DNA of 64,000 bases from Christiangramia crocea (GCF_022410465.1 NZ_JAJSON010000027.1:1-64000), one strand, 5' to 3'. Counted from the stretch's first letter, positions 24,700 to 34,484 are shown. The notes: generated from the letters alone by a model not told the origin. Made by a program: numbers and translations.

Positions 24700-26523
24700 A
24701 TGAGAATTAGCTATAAACTCTTAATTACATTTCTGGCACTAACCATATTTTCGTGTGGTCAGGAAAAAGGTAAAACCACCTATACTCAGGCTGAACGTGA
24801 AAAAGCTTCAGCCGATCTCAATGAATTCTTTGAAACCGAGTTTCAGAAAGAGATAGAAGAATCGCCAATGACACAGACCCGGAGGGGAATGAAAACCGAT
24901 TATGGTAAATGGGATGATTTTTCCAACCTCAAATATGCCGAAGACCTTGACCAGGCTAAAAAGCGTATTGAATTTCTGGAAAAAGTGGATACTGCGGCTC
25001 TCAATGAGGAAACCAAATTGAGCTACAGGCTTTATCGCAGGCAGATTCAGAATGAGATTGACGATTATAAGTACCGCTTCTATAATTATCCCATAAACCA
25101 GATGCATGGCTATCATGCGGAGTTACCTGCCTTTTTGATCAACATGCATAGGATAGACTCCGTTCCGGATGCAGAAGCTTATATCTCCAGGCTGGTGGGA
25201 ATGGAAATGGCCATGAATGATATTATTGAACAGCTTAAACTGCGAGAACAAAATGGCATAGTGCCTCCAAAGTTTGTATATGACCGTACCCTGGATGCTT
25301 CCAGGAACATTATAAAAGGTAAGCCATTTACAAAATCTACTGATCCCAGTACATTAATGGGAGATTTTAAATCCAAGATCGAAAAACTGGAGATCTCAGA
25401 AGAGGAGGAAACCCGACTGATAAGTGAGGCTGAAAATGCGCTGGTAGATCATGTGCAGCCTGCCTATGAAAGCCTTATTGAGTTCCTAGAAAATCAACAA
25501 CAAAGGGCCACCGAAGAGGCGGGGGTATGGAAATTTCCTAAAGGCGGAGAATTTTATGACAATGCCTTAAAACGTGTTACAACTACCGGTCTAACAGCCG
25601 ATGAAATTCATGAGATAGGATTAAGTGAAGTGGCCAGAATCCATGGTGAAATGGAAAAGATCATGGAAGAAGTTGGCTTTGAAGGATCATTGCAGGATTT
25701 CTTTGAATTCATGAAGACCGATGAACAGTTCTACTACGAAAATTCAGATGAAGGCAAAGAGGCCTATTTAAAGAAGGCGAAGGATATAATCAATACTATG
25801 AAGGGCAGACTTCCTGAATTATTCAATACAATGCCAGAAGCGGATATCATAGTAAAAGCTGTCGAACCTTTCAGGGAGAAGAGTGCCGGAAAGGCTTTTT
25901 ATCAGCAGCCGGCCATAGACGGCTCGCGTCCCGGAACTTATTATGCCAATTTATACGATATGGAAGCCATGCCTAAATATGAAATGGAGGCACTGGCTTA
26001 TCACGAAGGTATCCCAGGACATCATATGCAGATCGCTATTGCCCAGGAACTGGATAGTATTCCTGAATTCAGGAAATTCAGCTTTTTTACGGCGTATGTT
26101 GAAGGATGGGGGCTTTACAGTGAGTATATTCCGAAGGAGATAGGTTTTTATAAGGATCCTTATTCCGATTTTGGCAGACTTGCAATGGAATTATGGCGTT
26201 CCTGCAGACTAGTAGTAGATACCGGTATTCATGCTAAAAAATGGACCAGGCAGGAAGGCATAGATTATTATAAGGAAAACACTCCTGCAGCAGAGAGTGC
26301 CTGTGTAAAGATGGTTGAGCGACATATTGTGATGCCTGGCCAGGCAACAGCGTATAAAATAGGAATGAATAGAATTCTGGAATTAAGAGAACATGCCAGG
26401 GAACAGTTGGGTGATAAGTTTGATATAAAGGAATTTCACGATGTGGTACTCACTAATGGAGCTCTTCCTCTTAATATTTTAGAATCCCAGGTGGAATCCT
26501 GGATCACATCAAAATCTGAATAA
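24700..26523 (+). CDS. DUF885 family lipoprotein (putative metallopeptidase-like)
   Basis: The 607-residue protein starts with a lipoprotein signal (lipobox FSCG, lipid Cys at 19). It matches the DUF885 family. The hallmark is HEGIPGHHMQ from H435, a HExxH-like zinc-binding site variant, with a further Glu (EGWGLYSEY) about 30 residues on. Members are predicted zinc-dependent hydrolases of the M32/M3-like fold. It is probably periplasmic or on the outer membrane. The gene starts 4 bp after the CocE-like remnant and ends 2 bp before galM. Confidence 0.88.
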   Translation: MRISYKLLITFLALTIFSCGQEKGKTTYTQAEREKASADLNEFFETEFQKEIEESPMTQTRRGMKTDYGKWDDFSNLKYAEDLDQAKKRIEFLEKVDTAALNEETKLSYRLYRRQIQNEIDDYKYRFYNYPINQMHGYHAELPAFLINMHRIDSVPDAEAYISRLVGMEMAMNDIIEQLKLREQNGIVPPKFVYDRTLDASRNIIKGKPFTKSTDPSTLMGDFKSKIEKLEISEEEETRLISEAENALVDHVQPAYESLIEFLENQQQRATEEAGVWKFPKGGEFYDNALKRVTTTGLTADEIHEIGLSEVARIHGEMEKIMEEVGFEGSLQDFFEFMKTDEQFYYENSDEGKEAYLKKAKDIINTMKGRLPELFNTMPEADIIVKAVEPFREKSAGKAFYQQPAIDGSRPGTYYANLYDMEAMPKYEMEALAYHEGIPGHHMQIAIAQELDSIPEFRKFSFFTAYVEGWGLYSEYIPKEIGFYKDPYSDFGRLAMELWRSCRLVVDTGIHAKKWTRQEGIDYYKENTPAAESACVKMVERHIVMPGQATAYKIGMNRILELREHAREQLGDKFDIKEFHDVVLTNGALPLNILESQVESWITSKSE

Positions 26524-26525
26524 AA

Positions 26526-27530
26526 TTGAACGATATCCAAGCATCCGATCTTAAGCTCACAGAGCTTGTAAATGGACAAAAGAGCCGTTTGCAGATACTT
26601 AATTACGGCGCAAGCATCTTCAGTTTCAAAATGTTTAATAATAAGGAGGAGCTCATAGATATAGTGGTTGGCCCGCAGAATCCTGAAGCTTATATTAGCG
26701 GCGACTACCGGGATGAAAATAAATGTTTTGGAGCTACTATAGGCAGGTACGCTGGCCGTATCTCTAATGGGAAATTCCAGATAGGTGAGGAAAATTACCA
26801 GCTTTTTGAAAAAGACGGAGTACATCTTCATGGAGGAAAGTATGGTTTTCAGTATAAGGTGTGGGATATAGAGAAAGTTGAGCAAGGGGAAAACCCGTCA
26901 GTTACACTTTCTTATATAAGTGAACACCTGGAAGAGGGATATCCTGGACGCCTGAAAGTCACAGCCAAATTCACACTTAGTGAGGAAAATGAGATCAGGA
27001 TCTCTTATTCTGCAAAAACTGATAAGGAAACCATTGTAAATATCACCAATCATTCATATTTCAATCTTAATGGGGGTGGGAGTGTGAGTGATCATTTTAT
27101 GCAGATAAATGCATCCAAGATACTAGAGCTGGACGAAAAGAATCTGCCTACTGGCAACCTGATAAAGTTGAAGAAAAATCTTAAAGATTACCGGGAGAAT
27201 AGATTAGTGGGAAACAGGGAACTGGACGATGTATATGTGCTGGATGTAATGGAAAATGAAGTTCAGGCACAGTTATTTGCCCCTTTGAGTGGTATTAAAT
27301 TAAGAGTGAGTAGTAATCAGCCCGTGCTCGTTGTCTATTCACCTGAGAAGCTCCCGGATAAATGGACCTATCTGAGTGATATGGACAGAAAGTATCCGGC
27401 AGTAGCCCTGGAAGCTCAAAATTATCCGGATGCACCTAACTTTAGGAATTTCCCCTCTAGTTTACTGAAACCTGGAGAGTTATATGAGAATACTGTTGTG
27501 TTTGATTTCTCTGTTAATAAAAGTGAATAA
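26526..27530 (+). CDS. galM: Galactose mutarotase (cytoplasmic)
   Basis: The 334-residue aldose 1-epimerase interconverts alpha and beta galactose before GalK. FGATIGRYAGRISNGKF (Arg for substrate), HLHGGKYGFQYKVWD, NITNHSYFNLNG (catalytic His) and VALEAQNYPDAPN (catalytic Glu) are all present. There is no signal peptide. The only usable start is TTG at 26526: the frame is closed by a stop just upstream and the next Met lies inside the conserved fold. It is 2 bp after the DUF885 stop and 193 bp before the symporter, and faces the galK-galT operon. Confidence 0.88.
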   Translation: MNDIQASDLKLTELVNGQKSRLQILNYGASIFSFKMFNNKEELIDIVVGPQNPEAYISGDYRDENKCFGATIGRYAGRISNGKFQIGEENYQLFEKDGVHLHGGKYGFQYKVWDIEKVEQGENPSVTLSYISEHLEEGYPGRLKVTAKFTLSEENEIRISYSAKTDKETIVNITNHSYFNLNGGGSVSDHFMQINASKILELDEKNLPTGNLIKLKKNLKDYRENRLVGNRELDDVYVLDVMENEVQAQLFAPLSGIKLRVSSNQPVLVVYSPEKLPDKWTYLSDMDRKYPAVALEAQNYPDAPNFRNFPSSLLKPGELYENTVVFDFSVNKSE

Positions 27531-27535
27531 ATTCT

Positions 27536-27554
27536 AAAGGTAACTTTTACCTTT
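27536..27554. promoter_or_regulatory. Inverted repeat upstream of the sugar symporter
   Basis: AAAGGTAA and TTACCTTT are separated by CTT. It lies just after the galM stop and 170 bp before the symporter start. A second GGTAA/TTACC pair follows at 27635-27650. It could be a LacI-family operator or a weak hairpin; it lacks a proper T-tract. Confidence 0.35.
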
Positions 27555-27634
27555 TAGGATTATAATTCTATATTTAACCCGAATTTTAAGAAAATCTTAT
27601 GATTGGATATTGCCTCAGGTTTACTGAAACAAAT

Positions 27635-27650
27635 TTACCAGATAAGGTAA
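27635..27650. promoter_or_regulatory. Second GGTAA/TTACC inverted repeat
   Basis: TTACC-AGATAA-GGTAA has the same half-site as the repeat at 27536 in opposite arrangement, 74 bp before the symporter start. Recurrence of the half-site supports a regulatory role, possibly for the LacI-type protein encoded at 29488. Confidence 0.3.
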
Positions 27651-27723
27651 TTAATAAGAAGTTGAGAAAATAAATTAGAGTTTTACTAAATAAATATTTA
27701 ACAATTTTAAACTAATCAATAAT

Positions 27724-29403
27724 ATGGAATTTGAATTACTGGATCTGATAGTTTTTATAGCCTACGCCCTGGTTATTATTAGTGTTGGGCTCTGGGTGTC
27801 CCGCGGAAAGGGAAATACTTCAGAAGATTATTTCCTTGCTAGTAAATCACTGCCCTGGTGGGCTATTGGAGCTTCGCTTATAGCTGCAAACATTTCAGCG
27901 GAACAGTTCATAGGAATGTCCGGTTCCGGATTTGCATTGGGTCTGGCGATTGCTTCTTACGAATGGATGGCTGCTTTAACGCTTATTATAGTCGGTAAAT
28001 ATTTCCTACCCATCTTTATCGAGAAGAAGCTCTATACGATTCCAGAATTTATTGAGGTGCGCTATAGTGAAAATCTGAAAACTATTCTTGCGGTTTTCTG
28101 GATCTGCCTTTTCATTTTCGTAAACCTTACTTCAGTACTTTATTTAGGAGCAACTGCCCTGGATACGATTATTGGTACTGGTGACGGATCCATATTTATG
28201 GAAAGTATAATAGGTCTTGCTCTTTTTGCCGCGGCTTACTCGCTGTATGGTGGTCTTTCTGCAGTTGCCTGGACAGATGTGGTACAGGTGGTGCTCCTCG
28301 TAGCCGGTGGTTTAATTACTACGGTGATTGCTCTGGGGCATGTTTCAGATGATGGGAATATCCTGCATGGAATGGTAAAGATCTATGAAGAAGTTCCTGA
28401 AAAATTCTCAATGATACTTGATAAAGGAGAGATCATTACTCCTAATGGGAAGGATGCCTGGTGGGATCTTCCCGGTCTAGCCGTATTAATAGGTGGTATG
28501 TGGGTTGCGAACCTGTATTACTGGGGTTTTAACCAGTATATTATCCAACGTACTCTTGCCGCTAAAAGTTTGAGAGAGTCCCAGAAAGGTATTGTGCTGG
28601 CAGGTTTTCTAAAACTTCTTATTCCATTGATCACCGTTGTTCCTGGTATTATCGCATTTGTGATGAATACGGATGCTGGTGGGAATATTGTTGCCGGAGT
28701 GACAGACGCATCTTTCTTTGGTGGTAACGGAACTATTATTAATGATAATGCTGCACCATGGCTTATTAAAGAATTTGTACCTGCCGGATTAAAAGGTCTG
28801 GTGCTTGCTGCGCTGGCTGCTGCTATTGTTTCTTCTCTGGCTTCTATGCTTAACTCCACGGCTACCATCTTTACCATGGATATTTATAAACCTTTCTTCT
28901 TTAAAAAAGGACAGTCGGAAAGAAGACTGGTAAATGTAGGTAGGATAACTGCCAGTATCGCATTGATAATTGGAATTATCCTTGCGCCGCAGTTGAAGAA
29001 TCTGGGTCAGGTATTCCAGTATATCCAGGAATATACCGGGGTGGTTAGTCCGGGTATTTTAGCGGTATTCATGCTCGGATTGTTCTGGAGAAAAACAACA
29101 AATAAGGCTGCTATCTGGGGTGTACTTGTTTCTATCCCAATCGCGCTTTACTTTAAAATAGCGCCTAATGGCTGGAGCGATTCTGTTTTCTTCATCAACT
29201 GGCCGTTTATGCATCAGATGATGGCCACATGGATATTAACGATGTTGGTTATGGTAATTATCAGTTATCTTGAAACGGGAGGAAAGATCCAGGAAAAATC
29301 GATCAAGCTCACAAAAGGTCTGTTCAAAACAGGACCGGTATTCAATATTTGCAGTTTTGCAATCATATTGATTCTGGTTATGCTTTATGCTATGTTCTGG
29401 TAA
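27724..29403 (+). CDS. Sodium:sugar symporter (SSS/SGLT family)
   Basis: The 559-residue inner-membrane protein has about 14 hydrophobic helices. SEDYFLASKSLPWWAIGASLIAANISAEQFIGMSGSGFA is the family's N-terminal signature (described in parts: SEDYFLA, IGASLIAANIS, EQFIGMSG). AYSLYGGLSAVAWTDVVQ is the central SSS motif. It imports a monosaccharide with sodium. Flanked by galM and the galK-galT-lacI operon, galactose is the likely substrate, as in vibrio vSGLT-type transporters. It is preceded by two inverted repeats and followed by a strong terminator. Confidence 0.92.
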   Translation: MEFELLDLIVFIAYALVIISVGLWVSRGKGNTSEDYFLASKSLPWWAIGASLIAANISAEQFIGMSGSGFALGLAIASYEWMAALTLIIVGKYFLPIFIEKKLYTIPEFIEVRYSENLKTILAVFWICLFIFVNLTSVLYLGATALDTIIGTGDGSIFMESIIGLALFAAAYSLYGGLSAVAWTDVVQVVLLVAGGLITTVIALGHVSDDGNILHGMVKIYEEVPEKFSMILDKGEIITPNGKDAWWDLPGLAVLIGGMWVANLYYWGFNQYIIQRTLAAKSLRESQKGIVLAGFLKLLIPLITVVPGIIAFVMNTDAGGNIVAGVTDASFFGGNGTIINDNAAPWLIKEFVPAGLKGLVLAALAAAIVSSLASMLNSTATIFTMDIYKPFFFKKGQSERRLVNVGRITASIALIIGIILAPQLKNLGQVFQYIQEYTGVVSPGILAVFMLGLFWRKTTNKAAIWGVLVSIPIALYFKIAPNGWSDSVFFINWPFMHQMMATWILTMLVMVIISYLETGGKIQEKSIKLTKGLFKTGPVFNICSFAIILILVMLYAMFW

Positions 29404-29430
29404 AAATCAGTGATCATAAAAACTAAAAAA

Positions 29431-29453
29431 AGCCCGAAGTTATTCTTCGGGCT
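29431..29453. terminator. Bidirectional terminator between symporter and lacI-type gene
   Basis: AGCCCGAAG pairs with CTTCGGGCT around TTATT, with an A-run before and a T-run after. It can end both convergent transcripts. Confidence 0.9.
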
Positions 29454-29487
29454 TTTTTTGTCTGTTTTTTTACTAAAAACTCAGAGT

Positions 29488-30516
29488 TCAATCTGTAAGC
29501 TGAGGTACTTTTCCTCTGGTCGATTTCCTGTGAATAATTGAAGTTTCCAGTTTGTATTCTACGTATTCTTCCGGGAGTTTTCCTTCTATCCGGTCTACCA
29601 TGGTCTCCAGGGCCAATTTTCCCTGCTGTTCGGCATGCTGGTCTACAGTACTTAAGGAAGGCCTAAAGTGTTCGCTCATAATCCCGTTCGTAAAGCCTAT
29701 TACCGATAGATCTTCCGGGATTTCAAATCCGGAATTTAAAGCGCTTTTCATCACCAGAATCGCACTTAGTTCATCGGAAGCCAGGATCCCGTCTATTTTC
29801 CTGGTTTCAATGAGCTTTTTAAGTTTTTCATCGGGAAAGTCCCGCGGGTCGAACTTAACGACCTTTCTGGATCCTCCCAGGTTTTTGACAGCCTCCAGAT
29901 AACCTTTTTTTCTTTCATCATCTACACTGGTATCAGAAATCCCCGAAAAATAGGCTATTTTTTTACATCCGGAATTGAAGAGAGCCATGGTGGCCTGTTC
30001 AGCCTGCAAAGAATCATTGATATGAACTTTATCACATTCAATCTGGTTTAGAACGCGGTCAAAAAGCACCAACGGTACCTTATGACTGAAGATAGGCTGT
30101 AAATGGCCTATTTCTGTTTTAGCCTGCGTTTCCTGAGACAGTGACATGATGAGCCCGTCCACCTGGCCTTTGATAAGGGTTTGAACACTTTCTGCTTCTT
30201 TTTGGATGGACTCGTTGGAAATGCAGATAATAATACGGTATCCAAGTTCGCTGGCCTTGGTTTCAATTCCATGCAGGGCTTCAGCAAAAAAGTGCGGAAG
30301 GATCGCAGGAATAATAACGCCAATTGTCCTGGTGTGCTTTGTTTTCAGGTTCTGTGCCAGCATATTCGGGACGTAGTGGTTTAGGGCAGCCAGCTCTTTC
30401 ACCCTTTTCCGGGTTTGCGGACTGATCTCCGGACTGTCATTCAATGCTTTTGAAACAGTGCTGATAGAAACATTCAGCAGTCTGGCCAGTTCTTTTAGCG
30501 TTACTCTTTGATCCAT
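29488..30516 (-). CDS. LacI-family transcriptional regulator
   Basis: The 342-residue protein has an N-terminal LacI helix-turn-helix (VTLKELARLLNVSISTVSKALN), the hinge helix region NHYVPNMLAQNLKT and a periplasmic-binding-like effector domain (TIGVIIPAIL, LVLFDRVLN, LSVIGFTNG). It is the last gene of the galK-galT-lacI operon, 9 bp after galT, and faces the symporter. It probably senses galactose or a phosphorylated form and controls these genes and perhaps the symporter. The operators are not proven. Confidence 0.93.
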   Translation of the reverse strand: MDQRVTLKELARLLNVSISTVSKALNDSPEISPQTRKRVKELAALNHYVPNMLAQNLKTKHTRTIGVIIPAILPHFFAEALHGIETKASELGYRIIICISNESIQKEAESVQTLIKGQVDGLIMSLSQETQAKTEIGHLQPIFSHKVPLVLFDRVLNQIECDKVHINDSLQAEQATMALFNSGCKKIAYFSGISDTSVDDERKKGYLEAVKNLGGSRKVVKFDPRDFPDEKLKKLIETRKIDGILASDELSAILVMKSALNSGFEIPEDLSVIGFTNGIMSEHFRPSLSTVDQHAEQQGKLALETMVDRIEGKLPEEYVEYKLETSIIHRKSTRGKVPQLTD

Positions 30517-30525
30517 AATTCTTCA

Positions 30526-31566
30526 TTATTGTTTCAGATAATGCGTATCTGAAAGTTCATTCAATCTTTTGGCGGCCTGTTCGGCGGTAATATCTCTTTG
30601 AGGTCCCGCAAACATCTCATAACCCACCATAAATTTTTTAACCGTGGCCGATCTTAATAAAGGCGGGTAAAAACTCATATGAAAATGCCATTCCGGGTAA
30701 AGCTTCCCATCTGTAGGGATCTGATGTATTCCTGATGAATATGGAAAACTAGTCTCAAATAAATTATCATATTTAATGGTCAGTTTTTTCAGAATTTGAG
30801 CATATGCCTTTTCTTCTTCGGTATTTAACTGCCCAATATGTTGCAAATGTCTCCTGGGTATGATCATGGCTTCAAATGGCCATACCGCCCAGTAGGGGAC
30901 AAGCGCTACAAAATACTCATTTTCTTCCAGGATCCTTTCATCGGCTTTGAGTTCCTGCTCAAGGTAGTCCCCTAAAAGACTACTCCGGTTTTCTTCCCAG
31001 TATTCCTTAAATTTAATAGATTTTTTTAATATCTCGGTTGGGATTGAAGATTGTGACCAGATCTGCCCGTGTGGATGCGGATTGCTGCATCCCATGATTG
31101 CTCCCTTATTCTCAAAGATCTGTACATAATTGATCCCTTCTTTAGCTCCCAATTCTTCATATTCCTTCTTCCACATTTGGATTACCTTGGTGATATCTTC
31201 CTCTTCCATTAATGGTAAGGTGAGGGAGTGATCAGGTGAAAAGCATACCACTTTGCAGATTCCTTTTTCACTTTCAGCCTTAAGCAAGCCTTCTTCAAAA
31301 TCGATCTCCGGAGAATCTGGCAGCAGGGATGAAAAATCATTTACAAAGCTAAAGGGTTCCTTATAATCGGGATTGGTATCTCCGCTTGCCCGGGTATTGC
31401 CAGGACAGAGATAACAGGAGGGATCATAGGTTTCCTTTTTTTCTTTTTTACTTTCTTCAGTTTTTCCCTGCCATGGTCGCTTGGTACGGTGAGGAGATAC
31501 AAGTATCCATTCTCCGGTTAGGATATTATAACGTCTGTGGGGAGTATTATTTAGTTCGGTATTCAT
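30526..31566 (-). CDS. galT: Galactose-1-phosphate uridylyltransferase
   Basis: The 346-residue HIT-superfamily enzyme swaps UMP between UDP-glucose and galactose-1-phosphate in the Leloir pathway. RRYNILTGEWILVSPHRTKRPWQG begins the fold and SNPHPHGQIW carries the catalytic His-Pro-His. CYLCPGN with a later His is the metal site. EWHFHMSFYPPLLRS near the C-terminus is a second family signature. The start overlaps the galK stop by 1 bp, so the two are coupled. galE is not in the window. Confidence 0.95.
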   Translation of the reverse strand: MNTELNNTPHRRYNILTGEWILVSPHRTKRPWQGKTEESKKEKKETYDPSCYLCPGNTRASGDTNPDYKEPFSFVNDFSSLLPDSPEIDFEEGLLKAESEKGICKVVCFSPDHSLTLPLMEEEDITKVIQMWKKEYEELGAKEGINYVQIFENKGAIMGCSNPHPHGQIWSQSSIPTEILKKSIKFKEYWEENRSSLLGDYLEQELKADERILEENEYFVALVPYWAVWPFEAMIIPRRHLQHIGQLNTEEEKAYAQILKKLTIKYDNLFETSFPYSSGIHQIPTDGKLYPEWHFHMSFYPPLLRSATVKKFMVGYEMFAGPQRDITAEQAAKRLNELSDTHYLKQ

Positions 31567-32756
31567 TATTTTATTGTTTTTGCAATTTGAGTACCTGCGT
31601 GAGGGGAAACACTTATCGCGTCTAATTTAATATCGAACTTTTCAAAGTAGGCCGCAGACACCTCCTCGACATAAGAATCTATTTTATCCTGTTCAATGAG
31701 GTTTAAAGTGCAACCTCCAAAGCCACCACCCATCATTCGAGAGCCATAGATGAAATCCTTATCCCGGGAAAAGTCCACCAGGAAATCAAGCTCGGGGCAA
31801 CTCACCTCATATTTATGCTGCAGGCCTTCATGCGAGGCATACATCAATTTTCCAAATTCTTTTAGTTTGCCTGCTTTTAAGGTTCTGGCAGCATTAAGAA
31901 CCCGGTCATTTTCCTCCAGTACATAGATACACCTTTGATAAATGGTAGGTGTAAGTTTATCTTCGTATTGCTGCAGGGTTTTAAGATCAATGTCTCTTAG
32001 GGAACTTACACCGGGATGATCCTGCTGGATTATTTTTACCCCAGTCTCGCATTCCTTACGACGGGTGTTGTATTCACTGTCGGCTAGGTTATGAGAAACA
32101 TTCGTATTCAGTAATAACAATTTGCAATCATCAAAATCGGCAGGGATATATTCAGCATCCAGGCTTTGGCAATCCAGCAGGATGAGATGATCTTTTTTGC
32201 TCATCACCGAGGAATACTGATCCATGATCCCGCAATTGGAGCCTACAAATTCATTTTCGGCCTTCTGAGATAATTTTACGATTTCGATAGCACTTAACCC
32301 CAGATCAAAAAGCTCGTTCAGGCCACTAGCTATACCACACTCAAGTGCCGCAGAAGAACTGATACCTGCTCCAACCGGAAGTCTACTATCAATTATACAT
32401 TCAAAACCCTCAATTTTTTTACCCATTTTCTGGATCTGATCTATGACTCCAAGTACATAGTTTTCCCAGCCTTCGGTTTTGGAAAACTCCATATCCAGCT
32501 GGAATTCAAATCCGGTCTTAAATGTTTCACTATAAAGACGGCAGAAATTTTCGGTGTCATTTTTACGAAATTCCATATTGATGTACTTATCAATAGCACT
32601 TGGAAGTACAAAACCGTTATTATAATCGGTATGCTCACCAATAAGATTTATTCTTCCAGGGGATTGAATGGAGACGTCAGATTCGAAATTTTCGTAAAGA
32701 TCGGGTCGGTTTTTAAAGCTTCTAATATTCGTCAATTTTATCTTTTTAGTTTTCAA
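31566..32756 (-). CDS. galK: Galactokinase
   Basis: The 396-residue GHMP kinase phosphorylates alpha-galactose. SPGRINLIGEHTDYNNGFVLP (galactose signature; given here as RINLIGEHTDYNNG), LPVGAGISSSAALECG (ATP loop) and RMMGGGFGGCTL are all clear. It is the first gene of galK-galT-lacI. It diverges from the GH43-like gene across a 348-bp region, which ties sugar catabolism to the polysaccharide locus. Confidence 0.96.
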   Translation of the reverse strand: MKTKKIKLTNIRSFKNRPDLYENFESDVSIQSPGRINLIGEHTDYNNGFVLPSAIDKYINMEFRKNDTENFCRLYSETFKTGFEFQLDMEFSKTEGWENYVLGVIDQIQKMGKKIEGFECIIDSRLPVGAGISSSAALECGIASGLNELFDLGLSAIEIVKLSQKAENEFVGSNCGIMDQYSSVMSKKDHLILLDCQSLDAEYIPADFDDCKLLLLNTNVSHNLADSEYNTRRKECETGVKIIQQDHPGVSSLRDIDLKTLQQYEDKLTPTIYQRCIYVLEENDRVLNAARTLKAGKLKEFGKLMYASHEGLQHKYEVSCPELDFLVDFSRDKDFIYGSRMMGGGFGGCTLNLIEQDKIDSYVEEVSAAYFEKFDIKLDAISVSPHAGTQIAKTIK

Positions 32757-33104
32757 ATATAATAAATGTAAAAATTACGTTCATTTTTAATTTCATAAAA
32801 TTATATAAAAGAGGAAGGATTGTTAGAAAATCACTCCGTTTAATGTTGTATGTCTTTTGGCTTCCATTTCTTTACATCTCCATGTATGTACGGCAGTTTT
32901 GAATCCTTAATTTATGTTTAATACAGAGTTAAGATTTTATTAGACTATAGATTAGTAGTTAAGTAGAATTCCTTAGTAGTATTAGTTTAAATGTGAGACA
33001 GGAGAAAATTTTTAAACAATAATGCTACTTATTTGTGTATATATACAGACTTTCAGTAGATATCAGGACATATTTTTAGGCAAATAAGTTCAATTAAATT
33101 AAAT
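32757..33104. other. Divergent intergenic region galK / GH43-like gene
   Basis: This AT-rich 348-bp stretch has no credible ORF. It should hold the promoters and operators of the gal operon (leftward) and the GH43-like lipoprotein gene (rightward). A TATTTTTAGGC box at 33071 is shared with the mutarotase promoter at 36161. Confidence 0.5.
33051..33081 (+). promoter_or_regulatory. Candidate promoter of the GH43-like gene
   Basis: TTT at 33051-33053 (imperfect TTG), a 17-bp spacer and TATTTTTA at 33071-33078, continuing as GGC. The 12-nt string ATATTTTTAGGC recurs upstream of the lipoprotein mutarotase. Confidence 0.35.
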
Positions 33105-34286
33105 ATGTCCATGAGATCAATTTTGAAACTGTTTGTTTTTATATTTCTTTTTGCTTCCTGTAAAGAGAAAAAAGAAAGTGATGCAAATCGGGAACTGCCA
33201 GATACCTCAAAGACCCAATACGGAACAGTAGATGTTGAGGATCCTGAAACTCAGATTCCAGAAGATGTAAAACCCCTTTTTGATCACTGGTTAAGAGATA
33301 CCTACATAAACCTTGGAAATGATGGTTATTATTATATGACCGGAACTACCGGTTTGGAGGGGAGGGAAACTGCCCGTGATCTTAGTCCGGGTATTCGTTT
33401 ATGGAGATCCAAGAACCTTAAAGATTGGGAAGATATGGGTTATGTATGGGCCTTCGAGGAAGATGGTACCTGGCAAAAGGATTTTGAAATAATCAAAGAT
33501 GGTCCAAAGGAAGACCTCAACCATAATAAGATAGGGGAAAAGAGACGGACATTATGGGCTCCGGAAATTCATTATATAGAAAGTAAGGATAATTACTTTA
33601 TTGTAGGTTGTACGCCTGAAAACCCACACGGAAGAGGATCTTATATATTGAGAAGTACATCTGGAAAGGCAACCGGGCCTTATGAGAATATAGAAGGAAA
33701 TAGTGATGGCCCTATCTTCCCGCAAATAGACGGTAGTTTGTTTGAAGATGAAGATGGGACAGTTTATTTTATAGGACATAGCCATCAGATTGCAAGAATG
33801 AAGGATGACATGAGTGGTTTTGCAGAACCTCTGAGGGAGTTTAAAGAACAGTCTTATGATAATGAACCATATATAGAAGGAGCTTATGTGGTGAAGGAAG
33901 GTGGGAAGTATCACCTTATGCAGGCTATATGGAGTATAAGACAACCAGACGGATCTTATTCTTATTCAGGAAAGAATCCCTATGATTCTAATGAAGAGCG
34001 TGAGGCTAATCTCTATTCTTACGACGTGGTGATCGCTACAGCTGATAATATCTATGGACCTTATTCAGATAGATATACAGCCGTTACCGGTGGTGGTCAT
34101 AATAATTTCTTTAAAGATAAAAAAGGGCAGTGGTGGAGTACAATGTTCGGAAATCCAAGAGGTGACCTGCTGGAAAGATCATTTCTTGCCAGACCTGCCA
34201 TAGTGCCAATCAAGTATGAGAATGGAAAATTTAAAGTAGATCAGGAAAGAGACCTTGAATTCTTGTATGAAGATGTAGCCGAATAA
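33105..34286 (+). CDS. GH43-like five-bladed beta-propeller glycosidase (lipoprotein)
   Basis: The 393-residue lipoprotein (lipobox FASC, lipid Cys at 19) has the GH43/clan-F propeller pattern. Candidate base is D65 in WLRDTYINLG, candidate pKa modulator is D209 in PQIDGSLFEDEDG and candidate acid is E258 in YIEGAYVVKEGGKYH. TLWAPEIHYIESKDNYF and GGHNNFFKDKKGQWWSTMFG are further blade signatures. Members remove terminal arabinose, xylose or galactose; GH117-like 3,6-anhydrogalactosidases share the fold and are a real alternative. It diverges from galK and belongs to the sulfatase-rich locus. Confidence 0.82.
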   Translation: MSMRSILKLFVFIFLFASCKEKKESDANRELPDTSKTQYGTVDVEDPETQIPEDVKPLFDHWLRDTYINLGNDGYYYMTGTTGLEGRETARDLSPGIRLWRSKNLKDWEDMGYVWAFEEDGTWQKDFEIIKDGPKEDLNHNKIGEKRRTLWAPEIHYIESKDNYFIVGCTPENPHGRGSYILRSTSGKATGPYENIEGNSDGPIFPQIDGSLFEDEDGTVYFIGHSHQIARMKDDMSGFAEPLREFKEQSYDNEPYIEGAYVVKEGGKYHLMQAIWSIRQPDGSYSYSGKNPYDSNEEREANLYSYDVVIATADNIYGPYSDRYTAVTGGGHNNFFKDKKGQWWSTMFGNPRGDLLERSFLARPAIVPIKYENGKFKVDQERDLEFLYEDVAE

Positions 34287-34314
34287 TCTTTTAGGTTAGT
34301 TTTAGTTGGAATAT

Positions 34315-34346
34315 GCTCCGGTCCCAGGATCGGGGCTTATTTTTTT
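34315..34346 (+). terminator. Terminator after the GH43-like gene
   Basis: GCTCCG pairs with CGGGGC (one wobble) across a 10-nt loop, followed by TTATTTTTTT. Confidence 0.6.
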
Positions 34347-34436
34347 GTGCAGCGTAAAGATCTTACAGTAGCAATTCTTTAAAGCAAAAAGCATATCTGA
34401 ATAATGCTTCTTCATTAAAATGGAGGACATAAAAAA

Positions 34437-34458
34437 AGCAGCGTTTTAGAACGCTGCT
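34437..34458 (-). terminator. Terminator of the minus-strand sulfatase gene
   Basis: AGCAGCGTT pairs with AACGCTGCT around TTAG. Read on the minus strand a T-run follows (TTTTTTTATG), 26 bp after the sulfatase stop codon. Confidence 0.8.
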
Positions 34459-34484
34459 TTTTACTGTTTAACCTGTTTCCAGGC

